A DNA stretch of 64,000 bases from Rhodocollybia butyracea (taxonomy: Eukaryota; Basidiomycota; Agaricomycetes; Agaricales; Omphalotaceae). Positions 48,335-61,041 of the stretch are shown piece by piece (positions within the stretch are counted from its first letter, which is position 1; each line of letters starts with the position of its first letter). Under the pieces are notes generated by a model that was given only the letters and a program-made list of their open reading frames with translations, was not told the DNA's origin and did no database searches. The position numbers were made by a program, and so were the translations under genes. The stretch spans positions 1 to 64,000 of the forward strand of contig JADNRY010000338.1 of the NCBI GenBank assembly GCA_015501585.1, written 5' to 3'.

Positions 48335-48600
48335 ATATTGATAGCACTGGATCAGCTGCGTTCAATGCTATGTGGACAGTTAGTGAACTTTCTGAAAAGC
48401 CCGACTAAGTACTCCCTAACGTATACTGGCGTTACCCGTTCCTGCTATCAATATCCCTGGATTTTCGGGTGGTAATGGCTTCTTGTTAACGTTGATAGCG
48501 CCAAGGTACAAGGACAGATATTTATTGAATATGAGCGAAAAAGTAGAAAATTTTTTCAAGGAGGATGCGAATCGAGGTTGTTTCGAAAGTTATATGACTC
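48335..48600 (+). pseudogene. Amidase 3' fragment
   Basis: It matches the last part of the intact amidase on the plus strand (agcactggatcagctg from 45328, PAINIPGFSGGNG, IAPRYKDRYLLN) with small deletions. It lies just upstream of BTB copy 2, as the intact amidase lies upstream of copy 1. Confidence 0.85.
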
Positions 48601-48727
48601 AATGACGCGTTGGCACGTGCGAGAACCGAAGAGTGAGACCGTGACAATGACATCATGCAGTAGCAAACGACTTTCCTTTGCTAACCACAACTTACAAGAC
48701 AGCTAGCCAGGCTAAGATATTATCGAC

Positions 48728-49698
48728 ATGGCCGCCACTTCAGACACCTGTAGGTCAACGAAATTGTACTACTAGCATGACTCTCATATTATATAGTCAA
48801 TGCCAGCTCCGGAGGCGATGTTATTTTTCGTTCTTCTGATGGTGTTCTCTTCTTCGTTCACAAGGATGCTCTTGGTTACTGTTCTGGAGGATTTCCGGAC
48901 GGCGATGCTATCACAGTCGATCCTGAGCCCGTGCCTTTAACAGAAAGCTCTAGTGTCCTCGAAATTCTCTTCCAATTCGTCTATCCACGCAAACAACCAG
49001 CACTCGATGACATGAAGTTTTCTCTTTTCCTCGCTGTCGCGGAGGCCGCTGAAAAGTACGAAGTCTACTTCGCTATGAATATATGTCAGCTACGCATGAA
49101 GTACGTGCCCATCTCATGTTAATCTACTTGCTTGACTTACAATTGATCAGGGAATATCTTCCTGCACAAGCCTCAGCAATCTTTGGTTTTGCTGGGAAGC
49201 ACAATTACCCCTATCTTATCGCTGCTGCCTCCCCGCTTCTCATAGGAAAACCTCTTACTGAGATCGCTCGTGTTTTGCCTCCACATCTATTTGTGCCCTG
49301 GGTAAGTCTAGTATTTGTCGACTAAGTGCAAAACCGAAGCGCGTTTCATTCTAGGTTTTATATCAGGAGCAATGGTCCATATGCCTGAACCGATCACTGT
49401 TTCTTATTAAACATCATTCCAATTGTCAAAACTGGCCCAGATGCCAACAAGCGGTTCAAAAGATTCAAGACCACTTGCTTCAAAACATGGCTGGACTTTT
49501 GAAGATTGAGACTGTTGTTGAAACTTTGGTACCCCGTGCGCTACTGCACTACCCTACTACGTAGCCGGGCAATAAGACTCGGGTTGGTGCAGCTTTTGTC
49601 AGAAAGCTGTATGGAAAGAAGCTATTCAAAAACAAGTGGCTACTGTCCCGGATTTCCTGACATTTTGGAAAGGATACAATATTAAAGCTGGAGCATAA
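48728..49698 (+). pseudogene. BTB/POZ-domain protein, copy 2, C-terminally broken
   Basis: The start is ATG 48728 (MAATSDT). The BTB domain (NASSGGDVIFRSSDGVLFFV, GGFPDGDAI, VLEILFQFVYPRKQPALDDM) and the helical part (PAQASAIFGFAGKHNYPYL) are as in copy 1 with few changes. Near 49540-49585 the copies differ by several changes, and the joined frame reaches TAG at 49562-49564. This removes the last ~45 residues, whose sequence (SFCQKAVWKEAI, FLTFWKGYN) is still present downstream up to 49698. The product may still fold as a BTB protein lacking the CxxC tail, so functionality is uncertain. Confidence 0.65.
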
Positions 49699-49785
49699 GT
49701 AGATGCATTAGTCGCTCAAAATTAGTACATGTAACATCATCATGTAGCCATAATGACGTCTGATGCCAAGCGCTGAGAACTTATC

Positions 49786-51948
49786 ATGACTTCCTCGAGC
49801 TCCTTTGTCGAGTCCTTCGTTAAACCTCTTCCTTCTTTACACAGTGCACACGAGTCCAACGTAGCTGTTCAAGCTCTTCGCCACCTACACCGGCAGAAAA
49901 ATTCAGGAAATGCGGGTTTTTTGGGAGCTCAGACGCGCGTCGAAGCCGTCGAAAGTTTGTCAAGTGATAAAAATTGGGACTCTTTGGACCCAGAAGACGA
50001 GGCAGAGCTGACACGACAGGTTTTTGTGTCACTTTACGCGCAAGCTTTGGATATAACACTGCAGCAAGCCCTGGAAGCAGAACGAGAAGCTAACTGGTGG
50101 GCAGACGTTGAACGGTCAAGGTGGAAAGCGTTTTCGCATTTGGTTGAAAGTGAGCTTTTCTCTTTACTATTAGCGCAGGAATCTGAATTGACTGTTCATC
50201 AGCACTGCCTTTGCGACTTTGCGATGTGCTCAGAATAGCGAAAGAAGACATAGAATCGCAACAGCTGCGACCTGAGCTTATGCTTGTTGCCTTGTTTCCT
50301 CATCTTCGAAATCAAGCGGAAGTCGCTCAGAATTCACGGCTGCGTTTATCAAGCTTCAGCCATCCTATCCTCGTTTCCGTCTCTCCGCTCTCTGCAGTCG
50401 GTGTTGCAGACCCTCCGTAACTTTATCCTCTTGCCGCTGCGCTATACTCTACAAGAAATAGCTTTAAAGAAACATCAGCTTTTACACATCCGAGATGAGC
50501 GCGCGCAAACACTAGGTTCACTTGTTCTTTTGCGTCCAGATGTTCAGAAAGTATTCGGAATGAAACCCGAATCTACTGAACTTATTGCTACTATCCAGCG
50601 CGTACTTTCCGCTGTTGATCGCAGCGCCGAAGAAAGTACGACAACTGAGTCGTCATTTTCTTCGTTGACCCAGCTGTCCTCGTTATCTCGGATAACCACA
50701 CGCGCTTCCTCCCAAAACACTCTTCACTCCTTAAATCTCACTCGCCCCTCGCGTCTAACGCGTCAATGGCCCCGACTAGTTTTCGGTCCACCTCTCCTCA
50801 TCTATTCAGTGTATTATTTATACTCTGCGAGAGGAACGATAAGGGATTTTGTTGCAGAGGCACAGGACGTTGTCCGAGGCTTCGTGATTGACTGGTGTGT
50901 GAAGCCGTTAATGGGCGTGCTTGATACGGTAAAGGCTAGTAGAGCGGGGGAAGCCGAAGGCTGGTTGGTCACAAAGGAGGGAGTAAAGGCAGATTACGAT
51001 GTAAGTTTTGTGTTTAATTTTGTCATCATACAATTCTAACACGTCTTTGTCTTCAGTCCCTCGAACGAATGGCCCTCGCCCTCGCGTCTGACCATCTTCG
51101 TTATTCCCCTACTCAACTGACCGAGCTATCTGATCGTGTCCGCTTGGGAGACCTTACACCGGTGCTCAAACTCTATGAAGAAGATATTAAAAGCCCGGTA
51201 CGAAGTGCGCTAGGAGGGACCCTATTGCGTACGGTGTTTATTCAGGTAAGGATTATTAGTGTCTCCACTGGGCTTATCTTTTTTCACTGTTGACCCTCTG
51301 CTTCCTCTTGTTCCCAGGTCCAAAAAGCCAAAGTTGACCTCGACCAAGCCCTCTCTGGAATAGACCGCCTAATGAAATCCCAAGAACTCACGTTCGCTTT
51401 CGTCGGTCTTTCTCCTGCGCTAGCAATCGTCTACGTCGTTGGAGGTTACATGCGACGACTGCTCTTCCCAAAGCGCTCGAGTACGGCGAGATACGGTGGT
51501 AAAAAGCAGCGGGACAGGGTGTTTTGGGCCTTGCGGAGGGTTGAAAGGGTTTTGGTGTTGGATGGGAAAGAGAAAACTGAAGACGGTGCGAAGGGTAGAG
51601 GGACAGAATTTCGGACAAGTGGGCGAGGCAGGCCATCCATCGGCGCTCACGACTGGCCTACTCATACTTTCGCTTACCCAACTTCGAACGTATGCAGAGA
51701 AGTACCTGCCTTCTTCTGGGTCCCCTTCTTCTCCGCCTCCTGCCAATATTCCTGGTTCCTCCACTTTATACTCAACTTCTGCTCCCTTATCCTCGACCGC
51801 ATACTCCGCGTCTTCCCTCCGCGATGCTTTTCTCGAAGACCTGACAGACCTTCAAGACCCTGAGTTGGGTGTAGATCAGAAGAGGGCCGTCGTGGAGAGG
51901 ATGTGGAGGTGCTGGAGTTCACCATTGGGATTGGGTACTTCCGTTTGA
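49786..51948 (+). CDS. NCA2: NCA2-like mitochondrial protein
   Basis: NCA2 (nuclear control of ATP synthase) proteins act at mitochondria and in yeast affect expression of the mitochondrial ATP6/ATP8 genes. The start ATG 49786 encodes MTSSSSFVESFVKPLPSL. Later exons give LPLRYTLQEIALKKHQLLHI with RDERAQTLG, then a hydrophobic segment PRLVFGPPLLIYSVYYLYSA, SLERMALALASDHL, VQKAKVDLDQALSGIDRLMK, a second membrane stretch FVGLSPALAIVYVVGGYMRR, and a C-terminal ALTTGLLILSLTQLRTYAEK followed by LEDLTDLQDPELGV. Introns fit at ~50150, 51002, 51246 and 51590. One frame change at the TTT run 50374-50376 has no intron to explain it. Probably a working gene, as its duplicate is truncated. Confidence 0.8.
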
Positions 51949-52153
51949 GTACGTAGATCTATCCTTGAGACAAGATAAAATCGGCACGCATACGCTTCAT
52001 CGAAGGTCCGAGACAATAAGAGCAAACACGCGAATTAGCGCTAGACCCTTTCAATTTTTTCAATTTTAAACTACGACCACAACCATACAGGAAGGTCGGT
52101 ATATTTTCTTTACCTGGTAAATCTAGATTTTAATACACTTTCCAGATACAAGA

Positions 52154-53731
52154 ATGTCAACCTACAACCACAGGAAACCCATCTTCAGCCCGAGAGTAAA
52201 CATTTCTTCGGAACTGTTTTTAACGAAGCTGCGCTCTGAATTTGGACCTGCCTCATTCAAAGCGCAGGACCTCGAACATCTGCTCGCTCTCTGCGACAGT
52301 GACTACGATGATTACGAGCTAGAGGTCGCTCATCTCCAGTCCCGGATCCTGTATACTCGACAACAGCAGCAAATGCTGAAAGACCACAAAGTCAGATTGC
52401 GCTCGTTGAACTCGCCTGTCCGAAAGATTCCCAACGAAATCCTGGCAAATATATTCGATCTCGCTTGCGAGCGGAACTTCTTGCTGGGGTATCCGTGGCG
52501 CGATGTAAATGAACCGCCCATACCCTCACTTATGCCCTCGTTGCCAGCTCTTTCCATCGCTTCTACGTGTGTTCGTTGGCGCTCGGTGGCGGTATCGACG
52601 CCTAGTTTATGGTCTCGCCTCAAACTAGCAATTTAACGACCGAAGAGACTTGGAGAGAATATCATGCTTTCAACGACACTCTCACGCTGCACTTGAGTCG
52701 CTCAAAGAAGTGCCGTTGGACATAGATTTATATGTGGCGGGAGATCCAGATCCATCATGTCCCACTCTACTCATCCTTTCATCTGTTGCTTCATATTGGA
52801 AGGCTTTCAAATATGAAACGAGTTCATGTCCCTTGAACGAACTTTTTCCAGTAGACTTGGATCTTCCTTCTCTTGAGCGGTTGGAGTACTCATGCTACTT
52901 CGATAGTGCAGAGAGTTTTGTAAACGCTCCAAGGCTCAGGAAACTCGCTATCCTCCAACACAGTGGCCAATTTTCTTCTCATTTTCCATGGTCCCAGCTC
53001 ACTCATCTTCGCATACAAGCTGCGTATCAACCATTAGACAAAGTCATAGAACTTTGCCCGAATCTCTCTACACTGATGTTGGTTGAAGATGAAGATTATG
53101 CCGACACCTTTCCAACCACACCTCTCAAAAACATTACACAACTCACTTCGCTCACAGTAGTCCTCACTGACTCCATGGCTAATGAGGGCCTGCTTCACCA
53201 CATCCTACCCTCCTTGACATTACCGTCTCTGACTGAACTTCAAATTGACGGAATGGACTGTTGCGGCCGAGATTGGCCGAGACGAGCTTTTGCCGATTTC
53301 ATTTCTAGGTCTTCGTGTAAGATCTCAAAAATCTCTTTCCAAGGAGTCAGAATGTCAGATAAGGACCTTGTATCTGCCCTCCACCTCCTACCTTCCCTTC
53401 AGGACCTCGATATAAGGGATCCCATCTATTGCGAGGCAATTTCCATAACTCCTGACTTTGTCTCGAGCTTGCATAGTTATGGCCACAGCAAGGTCACTGG
53501 ATCCAACTCGCCCCTTGCCCCAGACTATCTCGCCTTTCACTGAATACCGATCGCAAAACGTTCGATGACACGGCGTTCGTCGATATGGTGTCGTCGCGTT
53601 GGCTGCCCGATCCAGAGTATGCCGCGAAAATTGGAGTAGATTGTCTGCGGTCAGTGGTTTTGCGGTCCTGTCAACGCAAAGTGGACGATGCGGTTTACGA
53701 GCCTTTGCGTTACTTCGATAGGATGGTTTGA
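52154..53731 (+). pseudogene. F-box/LRR protein, three homopolymer frame breaks
   Basis: The start ATG 52154 encodes MSTYNHRKPIFSP. A coiled region is followed by an F-box-like motif NSPVRKIPNEILANIFDLAC (residues ~88-107) and ASTCVRWRSVAVSTPSLWSR. The LRR-like part includes LPSLERLEYSCYF and LPSLTELQIDGMD. The C-terminal part is DTAFVDMVSSRWLPDP, ending at TGA 53729-53731. The reading frame shifts by one base at TTT 52632-52634, AAA 52704-52706 and CCCC 53518-53521. In each case one missing base would explain it, and family-like sequence continues in the new frame. It is either a recent pseudogene or an intact gene with sequence errors. Confidence 0.75.
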
Positions 53732-54967
53732 TGGCCGTGATCCTTGAGGTATCAAAATGAGAGGCTGCATCTTGACTATCTTCGATTATAGTTTAGTTAA
53801 TGTTAATGTCTAGCTTCAGTTTCCATATTCTACACAAACCTCTATGCAGGTACTACACCCGAACAAAAGAGAAGCAGGCCTTTCCTTCAGACCGATCTCT
53901 GTATTCAACAAAATAAAGTTATCTACTCAACTACCCTAGCCTGCCTAGTGAATGCGTTAGCAAAAGGGATAGATTTCACAAGCTTCGGCCTTACTTGAAT
54001 CCACAACGATCTATTTTGCCAAAATCTCTTCGACTCGCTTCACTTTCCTTCGTTCCTGTCCCCGGTGCAATTTCCCGATCTGTGCGTGTACCGATACGGA
54101 TGTCCGTGGCAATGCGGGGGCACCCTGGCCATGGACAGCAAGATGGCAATCATGAATTGCTTTGGATACTTTCGACCAAACCGTTAGCTGTGATAACAAC
54201 GTAATTTCGCCTCGTACCTTCGGACCAAGGTCCTTCTAAGTGGACGGGAAAGCATAGGTTAGCTCAGAATATCTTGGGTAAGGGGCGCGACGAGCCTAAA
54301 TTTGTTCCATATCCACTAGATGCTGCATTAGATCAATGTTTGGATTGGCGAGTAAGGACAATATCTTACTGCATCTAAATGAAATGATTAGAAGGTGGAA
54401 GCTCCTCGGATGATGAATATATAGTACCTTGTATTGAAGCCCAGATTTTTCCAAAATTCTCTGGCATTCTGCAATGTACCCAGCAACCTAACAGGGCTTT
54501 TAAGCCTCGTATTTTTAATACAACGAAACATTTCGTCAGCGTACGGATGGTTCTGCGGTGCCCATCGGATAAGGCAAAAATCTGGAGTAGAGTGAGTTCG
54601 GTATGATTGACAGAAAATGAGAGGATCCCACCAGCTACAGCATACAGATCTTCAGGCATAGCGGAGTATGGTTGAACTAAAGGAAGATGACGCAGAACTT
54701 ACTCCGTCTTTCCCGCGAGGTCCAAGCTGAACTTACAGACATCTAATATCACACAATAGATGTCATTTCCGGTAATAGGCATCTCAGTGGTGCTGTTATA
54801 GCGCATGAAGAAAATTCATCTGTGAGTACATTTCATGTCGCAAAGCGAAGCTTGAAGAGTCAAGTGAAACTAAGTCAAGTACTAGCTAACCAAATACTTA
54901 ACTTTCGTACAGCAGAATCGAACCACAATACAAGAAAACTTTATTATGTAGATAAACGTTATTTGAA
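53732..54967. other. Intergenic, no confident gene
   Basis: A 94-codon minus-strand frame at 54375-54659 has protein-like composition (LTLLQIFALSDGHRRTIRTL) but no recognised domain. Nothing else is supported. Confidence 0.4.
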
Positions 54968-56912
54968 TCATCCATGTAGCTTTTCAACATAGGCTCGATA
55001 TTGCTTGCGCCATTGCGGGAAAAAATGATCCATATGACCTTGGCTGAAGCAGAAGTCTTCGATTCTGAAAAACACATAGTGAGCCTGAGCTTATCGGAGA
55101 TCACTTATATTACACGCACGTATCTTCAGTAATGACAAGCTTTGTGTCCAGCTTTCGGAAGAAATTCCCGAGAATTAGATATAGCTCACACCACGCTAGA
55201 CTTTCAGAACAGATTAGCATTCTGTAGCCAACCAGAGGCAAAGAGGTTCATACTTAAGCCCCAGACTAGGTAGTCATCGAATGAACATAATTTATGGTTG
55301 CCACTGTAAATCATTCACTGACCAAATGCGAGGTCCTTTGCAGAACGGAGCAAAATCAAGCATCATCTCATTGGTGTTTTCGGCCAGCCATCGATCCGGG
55401 TTGAAGACGTGAGGATCAGGAAATACATCGGGGTTCATATGCAGAAATAGTACACTCATTTCGACGGTAGTCTGCCCTGGAATGACGACGAGAATTTGAT
55501 AGTCTAGATAAACAAGGACTCACACCGGGTGGTAACTTCAAACCGCCTATTTCAGGAGTCGTAGCTCCAACGACACGCGGAAGGGGATGAACAACTCCAA
55601 TGGCAACTCGAAGTGATTCTCTGATGAAAGCGGTCTGCAGAAGTTCACATCAACGTAGCAAGTGTCAAAGCTAAGTATCACGTACCAGATACGGTAATTT
55701 TTCCAGCACAACATAACTCATTGGTGAGTCCTTGTTTGGCCATGCTTGATGAAGTTCTTCAACAAGCCTTCGGTGAATTTCGGGGTACTTGAGAGCATAA
55801 AACGTTCCAACGTGGCACGCATTGCCGACAGTATCGCTACCGGCGGAAATGAGAGAAAAGGCTTCATGAATCAGCGATTCCCGGGAGGGAGGCTTGCAGT
55901 CCTTTGGTTCCAGCAAGTGATGATAAATCGTCTCATGGTCAACACTAGAAAGTGTACCCGGATCACGTATAAGGCTATCAACTTGTCGTTCAAAAGCAAC
56001 CTTCAAGTCAAGGTATCCACGAAAGGTGGGTAAGAACCACATCATGAGCTCTTGTGGTCCATGATGGAACAGAGGCATGAGCCATGGGAAGTGCCTTGTG
56101 TACCACAAAGTACGGAAACTTTGTTCCAGGCCTCGAAGTATGGGATGAGAAAAGTTTGGGATATCAAGAGCATTGGTAGATTCAGCAAAGCAATAGGACG
56201 TAATAATATCCAGAGTGAGGGAGCGATAGGCAACAGACATATCAACAGCTGAGCTCGGAGAGTTGTAATGCTCTACAAGTAAAGTCAATAGTTTATCGAC
56301 CTAGTAGAGATTAAGTGACGATGAATTGGGATGGGCTTTACACTGTACAGGACCCACCTTTTCTTGTATTGTATACTCTAGTGCCGCAGTTGCTCGACGA
56401 GAAAACAGCGGTGCCAGAATATTTCTCCGTGCCTTGGCGAGTAGGGGGTCACAAAAGCCAAAAGCAGTCTCGTGGTGCGGAACCATGGTGTGATATACTG
56501 CACTGTCTTTGACCAATGTCGAACCATAGGTGTAGATATCATGATAAGCCTGTCTGTAGTTGAAATGGAGCTAAGTCATAGGCCTTAATCAGATGAAGGT
56601 TTAGATACAATCGATAGCGACCGACCGTATTCGGGCCAATTCTAACTACTGGACCTGATGGAGTGAAAAACGCTTGTTCAATAGGGGAATGATATACTTG
56701 GGAGGGGTAAACTTACCATATAGTTTATGGAGTTGGTCAATCTGGTTAACCAAACCACCGCCTTTGACGATGTTGTAATATGCTTCATATCCTTCTGTTA
56801 ACGCTGCCAATACTGGGCCCGGATATCTATGGAGCGGATGGAAATAGATTCTGTAGAACCCTACTGTTCCAACGCATAGAAGGAGCAGACAAGAAGCAAG
56901 CAAGATATACAT
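54968..56912 (-). CDS. Cytochrome P450, trichodiene-oxygenase-like
   Basis: The start MYILLASCLLLLCVGTVGFY is the membrane anchor, followed by the hinge HPLHRYPGPVLAALTEGYEA. Further exons give PVVRIGPN-like sequence, FGFCDPLLAKARRNILAPLF, TLDIITSYCFAES and helix I FSLISAGSDTVGN. Then come the ExxR in AFIRESLR, NPDRW, and the heme loop FAPFCKGPRIC-LGLN with the Cys codon split by an intron. After these LAWCELYLILGNFFRK leads to a last exon ending at TGA 54968-54970. The hinge and the KGPRxC heme loop are those of the filamentous-fungal P450 clan that includes trichodiene oxygenase; the actual substrate is unknown. No stop interrupts the joined frame. Confidence 0.85.
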
Positions 56913-58464
56913 TGTTGCGAGTTTGCAAGGGGAGTAGTGGGAGTAGTGAAGAAAGCACCGACTTGGCTTGGACTACTTATACTTAGGCTCATGCATGTAA
57001 CATGATGCAGTTTAACGGCGCCTCTTTGCTCCTCAGAGCTTGTCTGGGTTAGAATCCGTATAAAATCCATCAGATTCCCAAATTGTACGAAACGTCAAGC
57101 CAGATTTGCAGCGTCCATAGTACGTTCGAGGTCTTGTAAAAGCCTATTGACTTACCTCTACGAAGCTCTAGAGAAAACGCGTCGGTGATTGTGATATCAG
57201 GGTATAAACAGACGGAGCATGTCTCCTTGGCCATCAGCCTCTCCCCAAGCGGCTTTCAACAACCTCCTAACATCTGTAAGGATGAATCTATGAATCTAAG
57301 ACTCCTCCAAGCCTATATTCGTCTCTGGAAAGAGCATCAGGCTTCACGGCAGGTTGCTTTCTGTCGAGCTTACCGTGGCTGAAGTTTCCATAAGCCGTTA
57401 GAATTGTTGTCGTCATGTCCGGCACTGTTAGATTCTTCTCCTGAGTTTGATTCATCGTAATGTGAGCGGCTGTGACGTTCACCAGAAGCACAGCGAGGGT
57501 AAGAAGGCTTAGTCCATGGGACTCGAGGTTCGTACTGTCCTCGGAAAGACTGTCTCAGGTCTGGTCTGCCGTGAATTGATTCACTGGGTTCAAAATAGTC
57601 GTACACACTACACGCCAGTCAGAGCACCTACTTGTGTGATCTAGGAGTTGATATTGAAGCTTGAAGGGCAGCAGTAATCTAGACAGACGAACTATTTTCG
57701 TGAATTCTGCATTATTTTTGAATGATCTTCAGAAGCATTTGTCACGGTTAGCTTCCTCGGCCATAGACCCACCTAGGGTATATACATGCATTTCATCGTT
57801 ATTTATCATACTTAAATGTTTTTCGCGCTTTCAGCGTCAGCTCCTTGTTCGCCTAGGCCTATAGAAGACTTCCATGAGTATCTGATACAGTCAATCGTCC
57901 ACGATAAAACCAACTCTAAAGACGGCCCCCTTCTTTCGGCGGTGGTTGTGGATAAGTTGAAGTACACGGCGATCCACTCGTAATCGTAGAGCTACAAGCA
58001 GAATCTATTCGATGTTGGGATTGTTGACCGAAGCCGGCGCTTAAATAAACGCCCTTTAAATAACTTCTAAGTACAGCTGCCACAATGGTCTTTTCCTATT
58101 CTCTGGGTTTATCACGTGGAGTAAGGCTCAGATTTCTTTTTCTCAGTTGCTGCTGAGAACGATGTTCATAGGTAGTGACCACTGACAATTGTGACTTCCT
58201 TCACTTGCCGCGCTAGAAAACTTCCCACTCATGTCTGGATTCTCCGTATCCCTGATACAGCAGCTGACCGATTTTTACCACAAGACGCTTGATAAAGATA
58301 AAACACCATCCTTACCAAGCTTCTCATTTCCTCCCCTTCAATACCGACAAACACTTCTTAATTCACCTTGATCACTTGGCACCTGACCGCTTCTCCAAGG
58401 CGCTTTATAAAGACTGTTCCCAAGCTTCTCGTTTCATTATCTTCAACGTCGATAAAGTATTGCT
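56913..58464. other. Divergent intergenic region between two P450 genes
   Basis: The P450 genes on both sides are transcribed away from it, so both promoters lie here. A 78-codon minus-strand frame at 57370-57606 is polar and unrecognised. No other structure is seen. Confidence 0.45.
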
Positions 58465-60567
58465 ATGGTTCTCGAATTCTTGGCCCCAATTCAACGTTCC
58501 CCACAAACAGCCGTCCTAATCTCGGCATTTTCACTCGCTACCTATCTCATCATCAAACGTGCTCTTGGAGCGCGTACCAAGCTCCCTCTTCCCCCCGGCC
58601 CTCCTTCCGATAGTATTTGGGGAAATACCTTCGATGCTGCGTTGTTAGTAGTGTCGTGATCTTTATCTCCACTTATAAATAAACAATATCTTTCCTAGCT
58701 CTTATCGGAGGTTTGAACTATGGACACAGGAATACGGCCCAGTGTTCTCTTTACGAATGGGCATCTTAGGTGTGTTATATTTTGGTACTTAATTTACTCA
58801 ATTTAACTTCTGTTTTACGCTTGCTTATAAGGTCTCGGGGGAATACGAACCATTGTCATTGGACGACACCAAGCCGCTATTGACATTATGGAAAAACATG
58901 GCGCCGATCTCTCCGACCGACCAAGCTTTATTGCTGCAGGCGAAACTCTCAGTGGAGGGATGCGTATACTCCTGGTTGGTACTCAAGCTGGTGGCGGGAC
59001 CAAGTTCAAGAAATTGCGGAAAACAATACAATCCCATCTTCAGCCGAAAACAACATCTTTGTATCATCCAGTTTTGAGACAGATGTCAAGGCAGCATTTG
59101 CTTGATATCATCGACGAGTACGAGCACCGTGCTTCAGACGGTGGTTCAGACGGAACCTCCAGTTCTTTCGTCTCCACAAAACATCAACAACACGCCAAAC
59201 GATATGCAGCAGCCGTCGTCATGTCCCTTGCATACGGCAAAGTTCCTCAGCGGTACGAAGACCCAGACATACAAGCTGTGAATCGTTGCCTATCTCGCAT
59301 TGGGCATGCTATGCGTCCTGGGGCCTGGAAGGTCGATGTCGTGCCGCTCTTGAAGTATCTACCAGGTCATATGAGTCAACTCAAGGTTTGGCATAAGGAA
59401 GAGCTGGAGTTGTTCGGAGGAAAGATAGATGAGGTTAAAGCGAAGATGGTAAGTGGCTTTGAGGGCTTTTTTATGATTTACCGAGTGTAGTGTGCTCTAG
59501 AATCGTGGAGAAGAAGTACCAGCATCATTTGGAAAATACCTCATCGAGCACCAAGCTTCTTTGGGACTATCCGATAACGAAACGGCCTATCTTGCTGGAA
59601 GCATGTTTGGTGCCGGCTCAGACACCTCCGCCAGCGCAATCAGGTCCGCGTTCACCTTGGCCCGATTCTTGTGCTGTTTATAGATGAAGTCTTTCCTTCC
59701 TCTAGTATCGCAGTAATGGCAGCGATCTGCCACCCAGAAGCCCAAAAACGTGTCCAGGATGAGTTGGATAGTGTGGTTGGTAGAGGACGGCGTGAGTCGG
59801 AATCAACTCCTAATTCGTTCCGTGTCCTTCCTCCTGCTATTCTTTGTAGCCCCGACATTCTCAGACCAGAACTCACTCCCGCAGACTATGGCTTTCGTGA
59901 ATGAAGCATCCCGATGGAGACCAGTGTCTGCAGGTGGATTCCCCCATCGAGCGACAAAGGATATTATTTGGGTGAGCGAAATCATGGTTTTCAGCCCTTA
60001 TCGCAGTGTTCATCTCTGGCTTGTATGTAGCAAGGCTATGTGATCCCAAAAGGATCCACCGTCGTCGCCAATACCTGGTCTGTAGGCCGAGACCCCGACG
60101 TCTTCCCTGATCCAGAAACATTTGAGCCCCAGCGCTGGATTGCAATAGACTCTGCGGGAAGAGCTATATTGAGGGACGATTTGAAGAGCTATCCATTTGG
60201 TTTTGGAAGGAGGTGAGATTCAATTGATAATTGCACCTATGGTATATCTCATGTATCCTTTCCTTTATCATCGCACCTTCCTCCTTGTACTCGTATTGAC
60301 GTTACATCTCCCTTTCTACAGGGTGTGTCCAGGCCAACACCTAGCCACAGCGTCCATTTTCATGAACCTTGCTCTCATCCTCTGGGCGTTTAATCTAACC
60401 CCAACGAAAAGCATCCCATCGATACATACGCGTTCACGGAATCCGCAAATGCCCAACCATTGCCATTTAACGCTGTTTTTACCCCTCGGGTGTCTGTGCG
60501 GCCAGAAGACGGGGAGGGAAAAGGATGGGAGATATTGAAGGAGGCGTTTGAAGGATACGGAATGTAG
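58465..60567 (+). CDS. Cytochrome P450 (third), one homopolymer frame break
   Basis: The start ATG 58465 (MVLEFLAPIQRSPQ) leads to a membrane helix and the hinge KLPLPPGPPSDSIWGN. Exons follow with YRRFELWTQEYGPVFSLRMG, then GGIRTIVIGRHQAAIDIMEK, and helix I GSMFGAGSDTSASAI. Next are AAICHPEAQKRVQDELDSVV, the ExxR in NEASRWRPVSAGG, DPETFEPQRW and the heme loop SYPFGFGRR-VCPGQHLA across an intron. The C-terminal ~40 codons (YAFTESANAQPLPF ... EAFEGYGM, TAG 60565-60567) are in a different frame; one missing base in the CCCC run 60399-60402 explains it. Probably an ER monooxygenase; substrate unknown. Confidence 0.8.
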
Positions 60568-61041
60568 TCCTGTTACGTATGATATCAACACTATGTATCT
60601 CCACTGTTTCAATATAGAGTTTGAAGACACGTACAGAATGATCAGCGCTCTTCAATAAAGCCTTTCTGCTGCCACCATTACTACACTTTCTTGGTTTTCA
60701 ACAGGTCGGGGACCCGACGGAATCCTTTCTGGGCCAGAATTTGCCACAATGCTCCTTGTCCAAGAATAGTCTAACCAGGTGCTCAGTTGCTGGATTTATC
60801 TACCGCTCGTTGTGGTTACATCCGAATTCTCCAGCAGCCGTACAAAATTGAAGGATGACCTGTTTAAAAGTTGGATAAAACTGTAGGCCCCTTCGACTCA
60901 GATCCGAGGCCTAGCGCTCAATACTGGCCCCGATCCTACGCAAAAGTTGTTGGTAGCCTCTACGGACTTGCAACGGACACTTAATTCGTCCCCACAGCTG
61001 CAGGTCATGCTAGCTGTCGTCCTGATTAAAAATATCAAAAG
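60568..61041. other. Convergent intergenic gap, no gene
   Basis: It lies between the 3' ends of the P450 (plus) and the esterase (minus). No frame or repeat is seen; it presumably holds both polyadenylation regions. Confidence 0.45.

Noticed and set aside
51388..51925. Minus-strand frames opposite NCA2
   Set aside because: They are shadows of the NCA2 exons; the plus-strand frame has the recognised protein and splice sites.
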